A stretch of DNA of 64,000 nucleotides from Saprospiraceae bacterium (GTDB taxonomy: Bacteria; Bacteroidota; Bacteroidia; Chitinophagales; Saprospiraceae), in NCBI GenBank assembly GCA_029251525.1, contig JAQXDE010000032.1, positions 186,001 through 250,000 on the forward strand, given 5' to 3'. The position numbers were made by a program, and so were the translations under genes. The notes under the pieces were generated by a model. It worked only from the letters and a program-made list of their open reading frames with translations. It was not told the DNA's origin and made no database searches. Each line of letters opens with the position of its first letter. Position 1 is the stretch's first letter. Below, one piece after another: positions 1 through 9,311 of the stretch.

Positions 1-345
1 ATTTTTATAAATTCCTTCTAAAATTCCAACCACATTTGGAAGGATCTCCGACTCATCCATTTCCTTGATATAACTCAAATAATCTTCATTCTTGCTAAAT
101 GCCAAATTTGCTTTTACTTTTTCACTAAAATTCATTCCTCCCCATTCCAAAATCAAATTTAAAGAATCGATTCGACTCACTCCTTTAAGCTTTTCATTTT
201 CTCTTTCAGTAAAATCAAAACCTAAACTATTTGCCAAATTTCGCCATGCCACAAAATGATATTTTGCAGTATCTACAATCACTCCATCTAAATCAAAAAT
301 ACAAGCTTTTCTAATATCTTCTTTTGCCAAAAATAGATCAGTCAT
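1..345 (-). CDS. pgmB: Beta-phosphoglucomutase-like HAD hydrolase (C-terminus cut by window edge)
   Basis: The minus frame stays open from the ATG at 345 to the window edge (115 codons). It carries the HAD phosphatase motif I FDLDGVIVDT, with the two key aspartates at residues 18 and 20. It is followed by the cap segment KLKGVSRIDSL, typical of beta-phosphoglucomutase, which interconverts beta-glucose 1-phosphate and glucose 6-phosphate during maltose or trehalose breakdown. The rest of the HAD core lies outside the window. A TAnnTTTG box lies 46 bp upstream of the start. Neighbouring pgmB partners such as maltose phosphorylase would also be outside. Family confidence is high, exact substrate moderate. 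Confidence 0.85.
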   Translation of the reverse strand, partial: MTDLFLAKEDIRKACIFDLDGVIVDTAKYHFVAWRNLANSLGFDFTERENEKLKGVSRIDSLNLILEWGGMNFSEKVKANLAFSKNEDYLSYIKEMDESEILPNVVGILEGIYKN

Positions 346-390
346 ATCTCTTTTATTCTTTAAAAAATGAACCTTTACGTCAACTTAACA

Positions 391-398
391 CAAAGTTA
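391..398 (-). promoter_or_regulatory. TAnnTTTG -7 box for the pgmB-like gene
   Basis: The minus strand reads TAACTTTG, an exact match to the Bacteroidota -7 consensus TAnnTTTG, 46 bp before the ATG at 345. No clear TTG -33 element is seen at the expected spacing. Confidence 0.45.
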
Positions 399-535
399 AA
401 TTTTAACTGAATAGTTTATGGAAAAAAAACATTTTTTTTCACAATAATAAAAATGTAGATATTAACATTTTTCAATATTAATATATTCAAAATGCCCCAA
501 AGTATTTAATATTATTTCTATTTACCGAAATAGTT

Positions 536-543
536 TACTTTTG
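536..543 (+). promoter_or_regulatory. TAnnTTTG -7 box for tilS
   Basis: TACTTTTG matches the Bacteroidota -7 consensus and lies 35 bp before the tilS ATG, giving a short leader of about 30 nt. No good -33 TTG is visible. Confidence 0.45.
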
Positions 544-578
544 ATAATTTTTGATTAAAAAATTCTTTTCTTTAAACT

Positions 579-1907
579 ATGCTTAAAAAAATTCAAAATT
601 TCATCTTTGATAATCAACTTATTCAAAACGATGAAAAGGTCTTACTTGCAGTTAGTGGAGGGGTTGACTCGATGGTGCTTTGTCATTTATTTCATCAAGC
701 AAAATTCGAATTTGGAATCGCTCATTGTAATTTTAAATTACGTGAAAGTGAGTCAGATGAAGATGCGATTTTCGTAAAAAAAATAGCTCAGACCTACCAA
801 GTTCCTTTTTTTGACATCGAATTTGAAACAAATAAATATGTGAAAGAAAACAAAATTTCTGTACAAGTAGCTGCTAGAGATTTAAGATATGATTGGTTAG
901 AAAAAATTAGGAGCAAAAATGATTTTCGATATATTGCGACAGCTCATCATTTGGATGACTCCTTGGAGACTATCTTATATAATTTCACAAAAGGTTGTGG
1001 TATTCGAGGTTTACACGGTATTTTACCCAAAAAAAATAAAGTGATTCGTCCACTTCTTTTTTCTCATAAAAAAGAAATTTCTCATTTTGCCAAAAAACAG
1101 AAAATTGCTTTTCGAGAAGATGCATCTAATGCAACTGATAAATATGCTCGCAATAATATTCGCCATCATGTTATTCCTGTTTTGGAAAGTATAAACCCCT
1201 CTCTTCCAAAAACAATTACTGAAAATATCAAACGAATAAACGAAACGGAACAACTTTTTCACTATGCAATTTCATTGTTGCAAAAAGAAATTACAGAACA
1301 AAGAAAAGGACATTTTTATATTCACTTAGGAAAATTACAGGCCTCACCTGCCCCATCAACTTTACTTTTTGAAATACTTCGTCCTTTTAATTTTAATAAT
1401 AATCAGATTGCTCAAATGATCGATTCCATAGAACATCAAGCAGGTCCTATTTTTTTTTCGTCCTCCCATCAAGTTTTATTGGATCGTGACTTTTTTATTA
1501 TTAAAAAAAATACGCCAATATTTGATCAGCGATTTATTATCAATAAAAATGATACTCAAATTACTTTTCCCAAGGGACAATTATCTTTAAAAATAAAAAG
1601 TGAGAAACCTAATTTTTCAATAAAAGAAAAGCAAATTGCCTATTTTGATATGGAAAAAATTCAATTCCCGCTCACCCTTCGAAAATGGAAAGCAGGTGAT
1701 TACTTTCACCCAATTGGAATGAATGGTCAAAGAAAAAAAGTAAAGAAATTTTTAACTGATTTAAAATTAAACCGTTTTGAAAAGGAAGTAATTTGGGTTT
1801 TGGAATCAGATGGAGAAATTTGTTGGGTAATTAGTAATCGAATGGATGAGCGATTTAAAATAAATGAAGAGGTCAATTCTATTTTGGAAGTTAGACTAAA
1901 AAACTGA
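579..1907 (+). CDS. tilS: tRNA(Ile)-lysidine synthase TilS
   Basis: TilS attaches lysine to C34 of the CAU-anticodon tRNA-Ile, using ATP, so that it reads AUA codons. The PP-loop motif SGGVDS is at residues 26-31 within an N-type ATP pyrophosphatase domain (about 20-210). The motif TAHHLDDSLET follows, as expected for TilS. The C-terminal substrate-binding region ends with LRKWKAGDYFHPIGM, a typical TilS_C signature. The length of 442 aa is normal for the family. The gene stands alone, converges on the PD40/SPOR gene, and shares a bidirectional terminator with it. The enzyme is essential and cytosolic. Confidence 0.95.
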   Translation: MLKKIQNFIFDNQLIQNDEKVLLAVSGGVDSMVLCHLFHQAKFEFGIAHCNFKLRESESDEDAIFVKKIAQTYQVPFFDIEFETNKYVKENKISVQVAARDLRYDWLEKIRSKNDFRYIATAHHLDDSLETILYNFTKGCGIRGLHGILPKKNKVIRPLLFSHKKEISHFAKKQKIAFREDASNATDKYARNNIRHHVIPVLESINPSLPKTITENIKRINETEQLFHYAISLLQKEITEQRKGHFYIHLGKLQASPAPSTLLFEILRPFNFNNNQIAQMIDSIEHQAGPIFFSSSHQVLLDRDFFIIKKNTPIFDQRFIINKNDTQITFPKGQLSLKIKSEKPNFSIKEKQIAYFDMEKIQFPLTLRKWKAGDYFHPIGMNGQRKKVKKFLTDLKLNRFEKEVIWVLESDGEICWVISNRMDERFKINEEVNSILEVRLKN

Positions 1908-1970
1908 TATGCTAATAGTTTCGGTAGAAACAAGATATGCGTTGTCTCTGCCTAAACTACAAACCTAAAT

Positions 1971-2010
1971 AAAAACGACACCTCCAAAAACTAGGAAATG
2001 TCGCTTTTTA
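1971..2010. terminator. Bidirectional terminator between tilS and the PD40/SPOR gene
   Basis: The arms AAAACGACA and TGTCGCTTTT pair around an 18-nt loop with one mismatch. An A tract on one side and a T tract on the other let it serve both convergent genes. Confidence 0.75.
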
Positions 2011-2031
2011 TTCTTCCAAGGGGAGTTTAAT

Positions 2032-4485
2032 TTATTTTACAGGTATTAAATCCTTACCATCTTTGATTACCAAATGAGTATCCTTATAACCCATCTCGTA
2101 AACTTTTTTCATCGCAGTTCTTGCAGCCAATTCAGTTTCAAATCCACTCAACAAAACTACTGTAAATTGTCCTTTATTAATTTTTTCAATTGCTCCAAGT
2201 CCATCCAATTTACTTTCATCAAAATATTTCGTACTTCTAAAAGTTGCTACTCGAACTTTTAAATCTACCTTTAGATTTCCTGGATCATCTTCTGGCTCAG
2301 CTACTTCTTCTTGAATCGCCAATGCTAAATTTTGACGACCTTCTTCTGCTACTATAAAAGCTTTGACAAAACCCTTTTTAGATATTACTTTACGAGCATT
2401 CTCTGCTTCCTTTTTAGTAGAAAAAATCCCAACTCTTACTTTTTCAGCTTTACCCTCTTTCATTTTATAAAGATTGCCAATATCCTGTAAGTTTTCATAT
2501 TGTCCAATTTTAATTTCTCTTGAATCAAAATAAGCTGCCACTTGAACAGCGTATCCTTTTGGCGTTACAATTTCATCATATTCATCCATTAAACCTCTTC
2601 CAGTTCCTTGGATAGTATTTAATTTTGGTACAACCATATCATCTCTTCCTTCAACATCATCTATGTTTTGAACTAATTCTCCATCAAAACCAGTTCCAAC
2701 GCTATATGATTTTTTAAAGGATAAAACACCTAACAAACCTTTATCCATTTGACTTGTGATCGTTATTTTTTTGTTGGTATTGATATACCCCGCTTTAGAA
2801 TATGTTATCGTATAAACCTCTGGTGACTGCAGAGCTAATCGATATTCTCCACGTTGATTAGTTTGAGTTTTTAAAGTCAAACCAGTTGATCGATTAGTTG
2901 CTTTTATAAAAACATCACTCAACGTTTCGTTGCTTCCTGAATCAACAATAATCCCAACATATTCATCTGCAACTTTACGCAATTTTACATCAAAATTTTT
3001 GGTTAACCTTTCCCCTAAACTATTAATTTTCAATGAGTAAGATTTATATCCATCTTTCTTTATTGTAATATCACAATCTAAGCCCGCTAAAGCTTGGAAT
3101 GCATATTTACCATAGATATCAGTTTTAAAAACTGATTCGCCGCATGCTGTAAAATCAACAATTGCACCTTCCAAAGGACGCATGTCTGATTCATTGACAA
3201 CTGAAATAATGAAATTATCTGTAGTTTTCCTAACTTTGTAAATATCTTCATTTCCTTGACTACCTTTTCGGTTACTAACTAAGTAACCTCTATTCTCCTC
3301 TGATTTAAAAACAAATCCATAATCATCAAATGAGCTATTTACTGCATTCCCTAAATGATATACATTATTCCAAACACCATTATTTTGTTCTGACCTAAAG
3401 ATATCCATCCCTCCAAATCCGTGGTGAAAATCTGAAGAAAAATAAAGCGTTCCTCTATCAATACTAGGAGAAATTTCATCACCAGGTGTATTAACTACCG
3501 GACCTAAATTTTGAGGTACTGACCAACCATTAGCTGTTTTGAATGCAGAATACAGATCCCATCCTCCAAAACCGCCAGATCTATTAGATGCGAAATAAAG
3601 TAATTTCCCATCGTCTGAAAAAGAGGGATATCCTGCTGAAAAATCTGCACGGTTGAAAGGCAATGCTTTAATGTTTTTCCACGTTCCATAAGAGTCAACC
3701 TCTGCTATATACATGGCTAAAGTTCCACCTGCTTCAGGCACTTGACGAACTCCACTTTCAAAGATATTCCTTGTAAAAACTACCCATTCTCCATCCTTAC
3801 TAAAAGTAACTGGTCCTTCATTATAGTTATTTACCAAATCACTTTGCATTAATGTTGGAATTCTTAAAAAACCCTTATTATCCATTGACGTAATATATAG
3901 TTGATTGTTTGGACTTTCAGAGTACCCCTTACTTTGATTCTTTTTAGATGTTCTTTTGATATCAGTTCGAGAAGAACTATAAACAATATAATCTCCAAAA
4001 AATGCTGGACCAAAATCTGAATAATTGGTATTTAAATATTCTTTATATGCTCGAAAAGTAGCGGGCTTACCTCTAAGCGAAAGCGCATAGTCACAACTTT
4101 TGACAAAATGTAATCCTATCTCAGAATTATACTCTGCATAAGTTTCGAACCAAATTTTTGCATCATTATATTTACCCTGTGCCATCAATACCTTCCCATA
4201 ATATAAAAAGTGGATCGGGTCGATACCTGCATATTTTACTGCTTTGGAATACCATTTTTCGGCTTCATCCATTTTATTTAGCATTCTATAACTATCAGCC
4301 AAATTTGATAAAGCCTGGGGTTCATCAGAATCTTTTTGAAGAATTGCTAAATAGTTTGGAATGGCATAGACATAAGCTTTAAGTTCATATTGCTTATTCG
4401 CTTTACTCAAAAGATTTTGACTAAAAACTTGGGAGCTAGAAGAAATCGCGATAATAAAAAAACAAAATCGAAGTAAGTATCTCAT
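2032..4485 (-). CDS. PorE-like envelope protein: TPR + PD40 propeller + CarboxypepD-regulatory + two SPOR domains
   Basis: This is an exported protein of 817 aa. A signal peptide covers residues 1-22 (cleavage after VFSQ). TPR-like helices span about 25-140 and a PD40/WD40-like beta-propeller about 150-425, with repeated DG-x-LYFASNR-type blades. Two CarboxypepD_reg-like beta-sandwiches span about 425-600. The C-terminus holds two SPOR-type modules: one begins GYAVQVAAYFDS at residue 644, the second is around 740-807. TPR-PD40-regulatory order resembles PorE and other T9SS-associated periplasmic proteins, but those end in OmpA. SPOR domains bind denuded glycan strands, so a peptidoglycan-anchoring role is inferred. 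No partner gene is adjacent. Confidence 0.8.
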   Translation of the reverse strand: MRYLLRFCFFIIAISSSSQVFSQNLLSKANKQYELKAYVYAIPNYLAILQKDSDEPQALSNLADSYRMLNKMDEAEKWYSKAVKYAGIDPIHFLYYGKVLMAQGKYNDAKIWFETYAEYNSEIGLHFVKSCDYALSLRGKPATFRAYKEYLNTNYSDFGPAFFGDYIVYSSSRTDIKRTSKKNQSKGYSESPNNQLYITSMDNKGFLRIPTLMQSDLVNNYNEGPVTFSKDGEWVVFTRNIFESGVRQVPEAGGTLAMYIAEVDSYGTWKNIKALPFNRADFSAGYPSFSDDGKLLYFASNRSGGFGGWDLYSAFKTANGWSVPQNLGPVVNTPGDEISPSIDRGTLYFSSDFHHGFGGMDIFRSEQNNGVWNNVYHLGNAVNSSFDDYGFVFKSEENRGYLVSNRKGSQGNEDIYKVRKTTDNFIISVVNESDMRPLEGAIVDFTACGESVFKTDIYGKYAFQALAGLDCDITIKKDGYKSYSLKINSLGERLTKNFDVKLRKVADEYVGIIVDSGSNETLSDVFIKATNRSTGLTLKTQTNQRGEYRLALQSPEVYTITYSKAGYINTNKKITITSQMDKGLLGVLSFKKSYSVGTGFDGELVQNIDDVEGRDDMVVPKLNTIQGTGRGLMDEYDEIVTPKGYAVQVAAYFDSREIKIGQYENLQDIGNLYKMKEGKAEKVRVGIFSTKKEAENARKVISKKGFVKAFIVAEEGRQNLALAIQEEVAEPEDDPGNLKVDLKVRVATFRSTKYFDESKLDGLGAIEKINKGQFTVVLLSGFETELAARTAMKKVYEMGYKDTHLVIKDGKDLIPVK

Positions 4486-5098
4486 AATTCTTATTTTTTG
4501 AAAACTGAATAACCAACACTCTTAAGGTGTCTGGAATTATAATAAAATAAATCCAAAGCTGAAGAATGGCCTTTTTCCTAAAAAAATTACATTAATATAT
4601 AAGTACAATTGTTCTGCAAAAATTGCAGCCTAGATAACCCTATGAAAATCAAGGGTTTATGTGAAGGATTAGTTTAAATAAATTCTTAACTATAACGCTA
4701 AGAAAGCCAAAAATACACATTTTCTGGGATAATTAATACAACTTTAACAAGGTAGATTAACGAATTGATTAAAAAAAACTCTGTATTATCTAATCCTCTA
4801 ATCATTGAACGAAATTATGCTTTTTTTGACTTGAATAAGATTTTTACTTTCTCAAAAAGGTAGAGCAACCATGCCTTATAAAGCCTAAGCAACCTATTTG
4901 GTGCAAATTAATGTGCTAAATTTTGTCCCTTTCCAATACTTTTAGAATAAAAAAGTTAGCAAGTTGGTTCCAATTACCTTTAAGCCTACTTAAAAAGAAA
5001 ACTTTTGATTCACTCATTTATAAAAAGTTAATTAGCTGTTTTTTACAAAAAACAAATTACCTTAGTCGAGAATTTTTTTCACAAAAAATTAGAATAAA
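4486..5098. other. 613-bp intergenic region between divergent genes
   Basis: This is AT-rich spacer with no open frame that looks coding. The only structure seen is a small hairpin near 4634-4660 (arms ATAACCCT and AGGGTTTAT) with no T tract. It must hold the promoters of the flanking divergent genes. No exact TAnnTTTG box was identified; TACCTTAG near 5059 is a one-mismatch candidate for the downstream gene. Confidence 0.5.
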
Positions 5099-6154
5099 AT
5101 GAAGTCATTAAAAATATTATTCTTTGCAGTAATTTTCATTTTCGCCTTTCAACAATGTGGGACTGAGTTAAAACCTAATACAGAAGAAACTCAAACTAAA
5201 AAAACGGAAACTCCCAAAATAGCAGATTTTGCACTTGTCATCCATGGAGGTGCAGGAACTATTTTGAAAAAAAACATGACTGACGAGCAAGAAAAGGCTT
5301 ATCGTGAAAAACTAAACGAAGCACTCAGCGTTGGTGAAAAAATCTTAAAAGAAGGTGGCTCTTCAATGGATGCTGTAACTCAAACAATTATGGTAATGGA
5401 AAACTCTCCACTCTTCAATGCTGGAAAAGGAGCTGTTTTTACTAATGAAGGAATAAATGAAATGGATGCCTCATTTATGGAAGGAAAAACAATGAATGCA
5501 GGTGCTGTGGGTGGATTGACTGTGATTAAAAACCCTATCCTAGCTGCACGAGCTGTGATGGAAAAATCTGAACATGTTTTATTGACTGGAAATGGTGCAG
5601 AAACTTTTGCCAAAGAACAAGGAATAGAAGTAGTTGATACAAAATATTTCTACACAGACCGCAGATGGAAATCTCTTGAAAGAGCAAAAAAAACAGAGAA
5701 AGTAGAATTAAGTGAAAGCGAAGATGAAGCCGAAGAAAAAAAACATGGAACTGTTGGTTGCGTTGCTTTAGATAAAGAAGGTAATCTTGCTGCTGGAACT
5801 TCGACTGGAGGTATGACCAATAAAAAATATAATCGCTTCGGTGATGTGCCAATCATAGGAGCTGGTACTTATGCTAATAATAATACTTGTGCAGTGAGTT
5901 GCACCGGTCATGGTGAATATTTTATTAGATGGGCTGTTGCGCACGATATTTCTGCGATGATTGAATATAAAGGTGTGGATCTAGAAACTGCAGGGAAAGC
6001 CGTTATTAATGAAAAACTCGTCAAAGTTGGTGGATCAGGTGGAGCTATTTGTGTAGATAAATATGGAAATATATCAATGCCATTTAACTCTGAGGGAATG
6101 TATCGAGGATTTGTCAAGGCAGATGGAACAAGAAAAGTTTCTATTTTCAAATAA
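5099..6154 (+). CDS. Isoaspartyl peptidase / plant-type L-asparaginase, lipoprotein form
   Basis: This is an Ntn-hydrolase that autocleaves into two subunits and hydrolyses isoaspartyl dipeptides and asparagine. The N-terminus is a lipoprotein signal peptide with lipobox FQQC (Cys20), so the enzyme should be exported and lipidated. The core begins at VIHGGAGT (residue 47). The autocleavage site is HGTVG, with nucleophile Thr218 at the start of the beta subunit. The GTSTGG and GxGTYA elements downstream complete the active site. At 351 aa the size is normal. A Lys/Glu-rich linker just before the cleavage site is usual. The gene is alone between divergent and convergent neighbours. Confidence 0.92.
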   Translation: MKSLKILFFAVIFIFAFQQCGTELKPNTEETQTKKTETPKIADFALVIHGGAGTILKKNMTDEQEKAYREKLNEALSVGEKILKEGGSSMDAVTQTIMVMENSPLFNAGKGAVFTNEGINEMDASFMEGKTMNAGAVGGLTVIKNPILAARAVMEKSEHVLLTGNGAETFAKEQGIEVVDTKYFYTDRRWKSLERAKKTEKVELSESEDEAEEKKHGTVGCVALDKEGNLAAGTSTGGMTNKKYNRFGDVPIIGAGTYANNNTCAVSCTGHGEYFIRWAVAHDISAMIEYKGVDLETAGKAVINEKLVKVGGSGGAICVDKYGNISMPFNSEGMYRGFVKADGTRKVSIFK

Positions 6155-6410
6155 ATAATATCTCAATTTAGGAACAAGGGTTTACTATCGATTAATTCTC
6201 GGAGTTCCCTTCGGATTATGATCATCTGACTCGGTCAAAGAATGTAATTGATCAATTATATCTAGTCCAGGAGAGCATTTAATCTTGAAATTTACCCTTT
6301 TTGAAATTTTTCAAATTTGATTGATTTTCGTTCATTAACTTTAATTGGTTTTATTTATCCATTAGCCCAATAATATCAATGATTTCAGCTGGCTTTAATT
6401 TGTGAATTAT

Positions 6411-7235
6411 TTATTTAGTGAAATTAGCAAAAAAAATACCCTCTTTATTCATAAATGTGCCGTCCTTTTTATTTAAATCCAACATTTCTCCTTTAAAATC
6501 AGTGACAGATAATCCCAACTCTCGATAAATACAAGCTGTAGCAGCAAAATCCCAAATACTACCTCCACCAATTTCTTTTTTTGGCAGTTTCACCATGCAT
6601 GCAGGGCCATTTTCCAAAACAAGAATTCCGTTTAATACGGCACCTGATCCACTTATTTCCTTTAGCCCACTCAAATTAAACTTATCTAAATTTTCTTGTA
6701 GCAATTTTTCTATTTTATCCGAACTCGGAGTATCTATCAGCTTTCTATCAGTAACGTAAGTTAAATGTTTGTTGATGTATTTTATCTCCCAAGGCCTACC
6801 ATTCTTAAATACACCATTCCCTTTGATCCCATAATACAAAATATCTCTACTGGGGTCATACACCACACCTATGTATGGTGTCCCATCTTTTGCAACTAGA
6901 GCAATAGATACAGAAAATCCTGGTTGTTTGTTGATAAAGGAAAGCGTTCCATCCATTGGATCAATACACCAGAAAAAATCTTTCTCAAAACGACTTCCAT
7001 TATCTGCAGTTTCTTCAGATAAAAATGCTAAATCAAATTTTTTGCAAGTCGGAAATAAATGAGAAAGAATTACTATTTCACATTCTCTGTCTACTGTTGT
7101 CACAACTTTTGAGGCATAGCTGGTTCCTCCATTTTTTTTCTCAACCAAAATTTCACTATCCATATATTCCTGAATGACTTTTCCTGCTGAAAGGGCTGCT
7201 TTGATTGCGATATTGGTAAGTTGTGTTAGATTCAT
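6411..7235 (-). CDS. cysQ: CysQ / inositol-monophosphatase family phosphatase
   Basis: This 274-aa lithium-sensitive-type phosphatase carries the family metal-binding signatures: SEET at residues 73-76, DPMDGT at 92-97, and the second signature IWDFAATAC with Asp229. The best fit is CysQ (3'(2'),5'-bisphosphate nucleotidase), which removes PAP from sulfate assimilation. However, the sequence diverges from classical CysQ, and a generic inositol or histidinol phosphatase activity cannot be excluded. There is no signal peptide, so it is cytosolic. No sulfate-assimilation gene is adjacent. Confidence 0.8.
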   Translation of the reverse strand: MNLTQLTNIAIKAALSAGKVIQEYMDSEILVEKKNGGTSYASKVVTTVDRECEIVILSHLFPTCKKFDLAFLSEETADNGSRFEKDFFWCIDPMDGTLSFINKQPGFSVSIALVAKDGTPYIGVVYDPSRDILYYGIKGNGVFKNGRPWEIKYINKHLTYVTDRKLIDTPSSDKIEKLLQENLDKFNLSGLKEISGSGAVLNGILVLENGPACMVKLPKKEIGGGSIWDFAATACIYRELGLSVTDFKGEMLDLNKKDGTFMNKEGIFFANFTK

Positions 7236-7593
7236 CTTTCTTATAGACTTTTGATCACAATTGTTGTTATATGTTCAATATAACTATTAATCTTCTTATG
7301 ATTGGAACACCATTTTTTAGATAGTTATGAAAATTGCCCAGACTAGCTTCTACAATGACCGCCATCCAGTTTTAAGTACCTTAATTTTCCTCCAAATCCG
7401 CCAACCGTGTAGTATAAATCTATTCCTTTAAACTAACCAACAATTGCAAAACAGGAATTAGAAACAATCTGAATGGCTGAAAACAACATTGAATCCCGTT
7501 GAGAAAAAATTAATTATTTTTTACTAAATACACCAGAGACAACCTTTTGCATTTTTTCTATTTGAAAAAATTCCTCTTAGAAGAATACATAGT
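7236..7593. other. Intergenic region, possibly with a short coding relic
   Basis: No intact gene is present. On the minus strand around 7345-7415 a short stretch reads protein-like (YYTVGGFGGKLRYLKLDGG) and then meets a stop. It may be a relic or chance. Confidence 0.3.
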
Positions 7594-7652
7594 ATAAATG
7601 AAAACAGACTTTTACCTACTTAAAAAGTTGATAAAAGTCTGTTTTCATTTTT
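7594..7652 (-). terminator. Strong terminator of the 464-aa gene
   Basis: The arms ATGAAAACAGACTTTTA and TAAAAGTCTGTTTTCAT pair perfectly over about 18 bp around a 17-nt loop. A and T tracts flank the stem. It lies just downstream of the minus-strand gene ending at 7686. Confidence 0.85.
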
Positions 7653-7685
7653 ATTTGTAAAATGTTTAACATCTAACAATATAAT

Positions 7686-9080
7686 TTAAGTCTTAGATGG
7701 AACCTTACGTGCTCGTTTAGTTTTAAAGAATTCCACAATTTGCTTAGGAGTCATAAATCCAAAATCTACGAAACTAACTTTTACAAAACGTTTAACATCT
7801 TGATAAGCTCTTCCACGTTTATCAGTGAATTTTTTAGTTAATTTTTTCACATACTTCATACACAACTCTTTCAAGTTTTGGTTGAATTGTTGGTTATCAA
7901 AAACACCAAAGTAAGTTGGAAAAATTTTAGCTAATTCAAAAAATTCTGGATAATCTTCTACCTCCAAATTATTAATAAATCGTTGGAAATATTTAAATAT
8001 TGTAGCACGTACACATTCATTAATTGGAGATTTCCCTGGGTAGGAATTATAAAAAACTTTTATCGATTCAATCACTTCTTCACTAAGGTAAGTCTTCGTA
8101 TGTATTTCATCCAACAATGTATATAACTGATTTACTTTATCATCAATATCTTTATCAATACTAGCTGAAAGTCGTTGATCTTCTATACTGGTTAATTTCA
8201 AGTCATTGCTATGAATTACTAAAATTAAGTCCAACCATTTATTTTCAAAATCTTCAATATCTGACCTACTACGATTAAAGTGAGTTGTAAATTCAGCTTG
8301 AGAAGCTTTATCTTTTTCAAAGAAAAAACCATAATAAGCTAACATTTCTAGATACTCATCCGTCCCTTTAAATTCTGGATTATTAAAGAAATCTTTGATG
8401 TCAGGGATAAAACTTGAATTGTCTCCAGTCAAATGAATTCGTTGTTTTAAAAATAATTTCACCTCTGAAAATTGAATTTTTAACTCTGTCAGATTCGTTG
8501 GAAAATCACAAGCGAAAAAGTTCTCATTTCGGAATTGATTTTTATATCTAGCCAAAGCAATATTCCGCTCTTTTAAATCTCGAAATTTAGGATTCTTTTG
8601 ACCTTGCAGAAAGTATCTGATCTTTTTATTAGCTATCACATTAATCAAATTGGTAATCCAGATATCAGAACTCATAGAGAATCCCATCTGAATAGTTTGC
8701 CCAATTCTTTTTCGAATAATGTCGAAATTTGATGATCCACAAACTGCCATCAAAACATCTTTAAAATGAGATTGTGGCCGAATATATTTACAGTTATCAT
8801 TAATTTCACCTCGCAAAACAGCAAATCCTAAAATTCGTGTAATAAACATTCCCTCATATTGATCATTTAACAACTCTCTTTCAAAAGTTACTAATTGCAA
8901 TGGATTATTTTCTGCAACTTTTTTATATAATACAGCAATACGAGGTTCGAATGCTTCTCGTAAAGCTAAATAATCTTCCTCCTCTTCCTCATCCAAGTAT
9001 TTAGCTAAAATTTCAGACGCTTGAATGTCAGTTTTAATCAATGCTAGTTCATCAAGGTATTCCTGATTTAGTGGTTTCAT
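7686..9080 (-). CDS. Conserved-looking hypothetical protein, 464 aa
   Basis: I do not recognise a family. The product is cytosolic by appearance: there is no signal peptide or membrane helix. It is largely alpha-helical, with an acidic patch (LDEEEEEDY, about residues 29-37) near the N-terminus and a basic C-terminal third ending KTKRARKVPS. Composition is clean and the frame is uninterrupted, so it is a real gene. It has its own strong terminator downstream and lies 231 bp below rpsP on the same strand. A possible hairpin upstream (about 9094-9110, CGGTT/AACCG) sits in its leader. Function is unknown. Confidence 0.75.
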   Translation of the reverse strand: MKPLNQEYLDELALIKTDIQASEILAKYLDEEEEEDYLALREAFEPRIAVLYKKVAENNPLQLVTFERELLNDQYEGMFITRILGFAVLRGEINDNCKYIRPQSHFKDVLMAVCGSSNFDIIRKRIGQTIQMGFSMSSDIWITNLINVIANKKIRYFLQGQKNPKFRDLKERNIALARYKNQFRNENFFACDFPTNLTELKIQFSEVKLFLKQRIHLTGDNSSFIPDIKDFFNNPEFKGTDEYLEMLAYYGFFFEKDKASQAEFTTHFNRSRSDIEDFENKWLDLILVIHSNDLKLTSIEDQRLSASIDKDIDDKVNQLYTLLDEIHTKTYLSEEVIESIKVFYNSYPGKSPINECVRATIFKYFQRFINNLEVEDYPEFFELAKIFPTYFGVFDNQQFNQNLKELCMKYVKKLTKKFTDKRGRAYQDVKRFVKVSFVDFGFMTPKQIVEFFKTKRARKVPSKT

Positions 9081-9143
9081 ATTCTTTTTTTTGGAAAAAC
9101 GGTTGACGGTAAACCGCCAGATGTCTTTTGGTTTTCAAATAGA

Positions 9144-9176
9144 AACCTGGAAGAGACAATTAAGCTCTACCAGGTT
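9144..9176 (-). terminator. Hairpin downstream of rpsP (weak terminator or processing site)
   Basis: AACCTGG-A-AGAG pairs with CTCT-A-CCAGGTT around a 9-nt loop with one A-A mismatch. The following minus-strand bases (TCTATTTG) form only a poor T tract, so it may attenuate rather than terminate. Confidence 0.45.
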
Positions 9177-9311
9177 CCAATTATACTATTTTTCTGAATG
9201 CAGTTTTATAATTTCAACAAATATAACAAAATCAGTTGAAAATAATAAAACTTCAGAGTAATCATTTGAGATCAATATTTAACCCAAATAAAGTACTGAC
9301 TATTCTTTTAA

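Noticed and set aside
7345-7415. Protein-like stretch YYTVGGFGGKLRYLKLDGG on the minus strand
   Set aside because: Too short, ends in a stop, and no flanking pieces in any frame could be joined to it.
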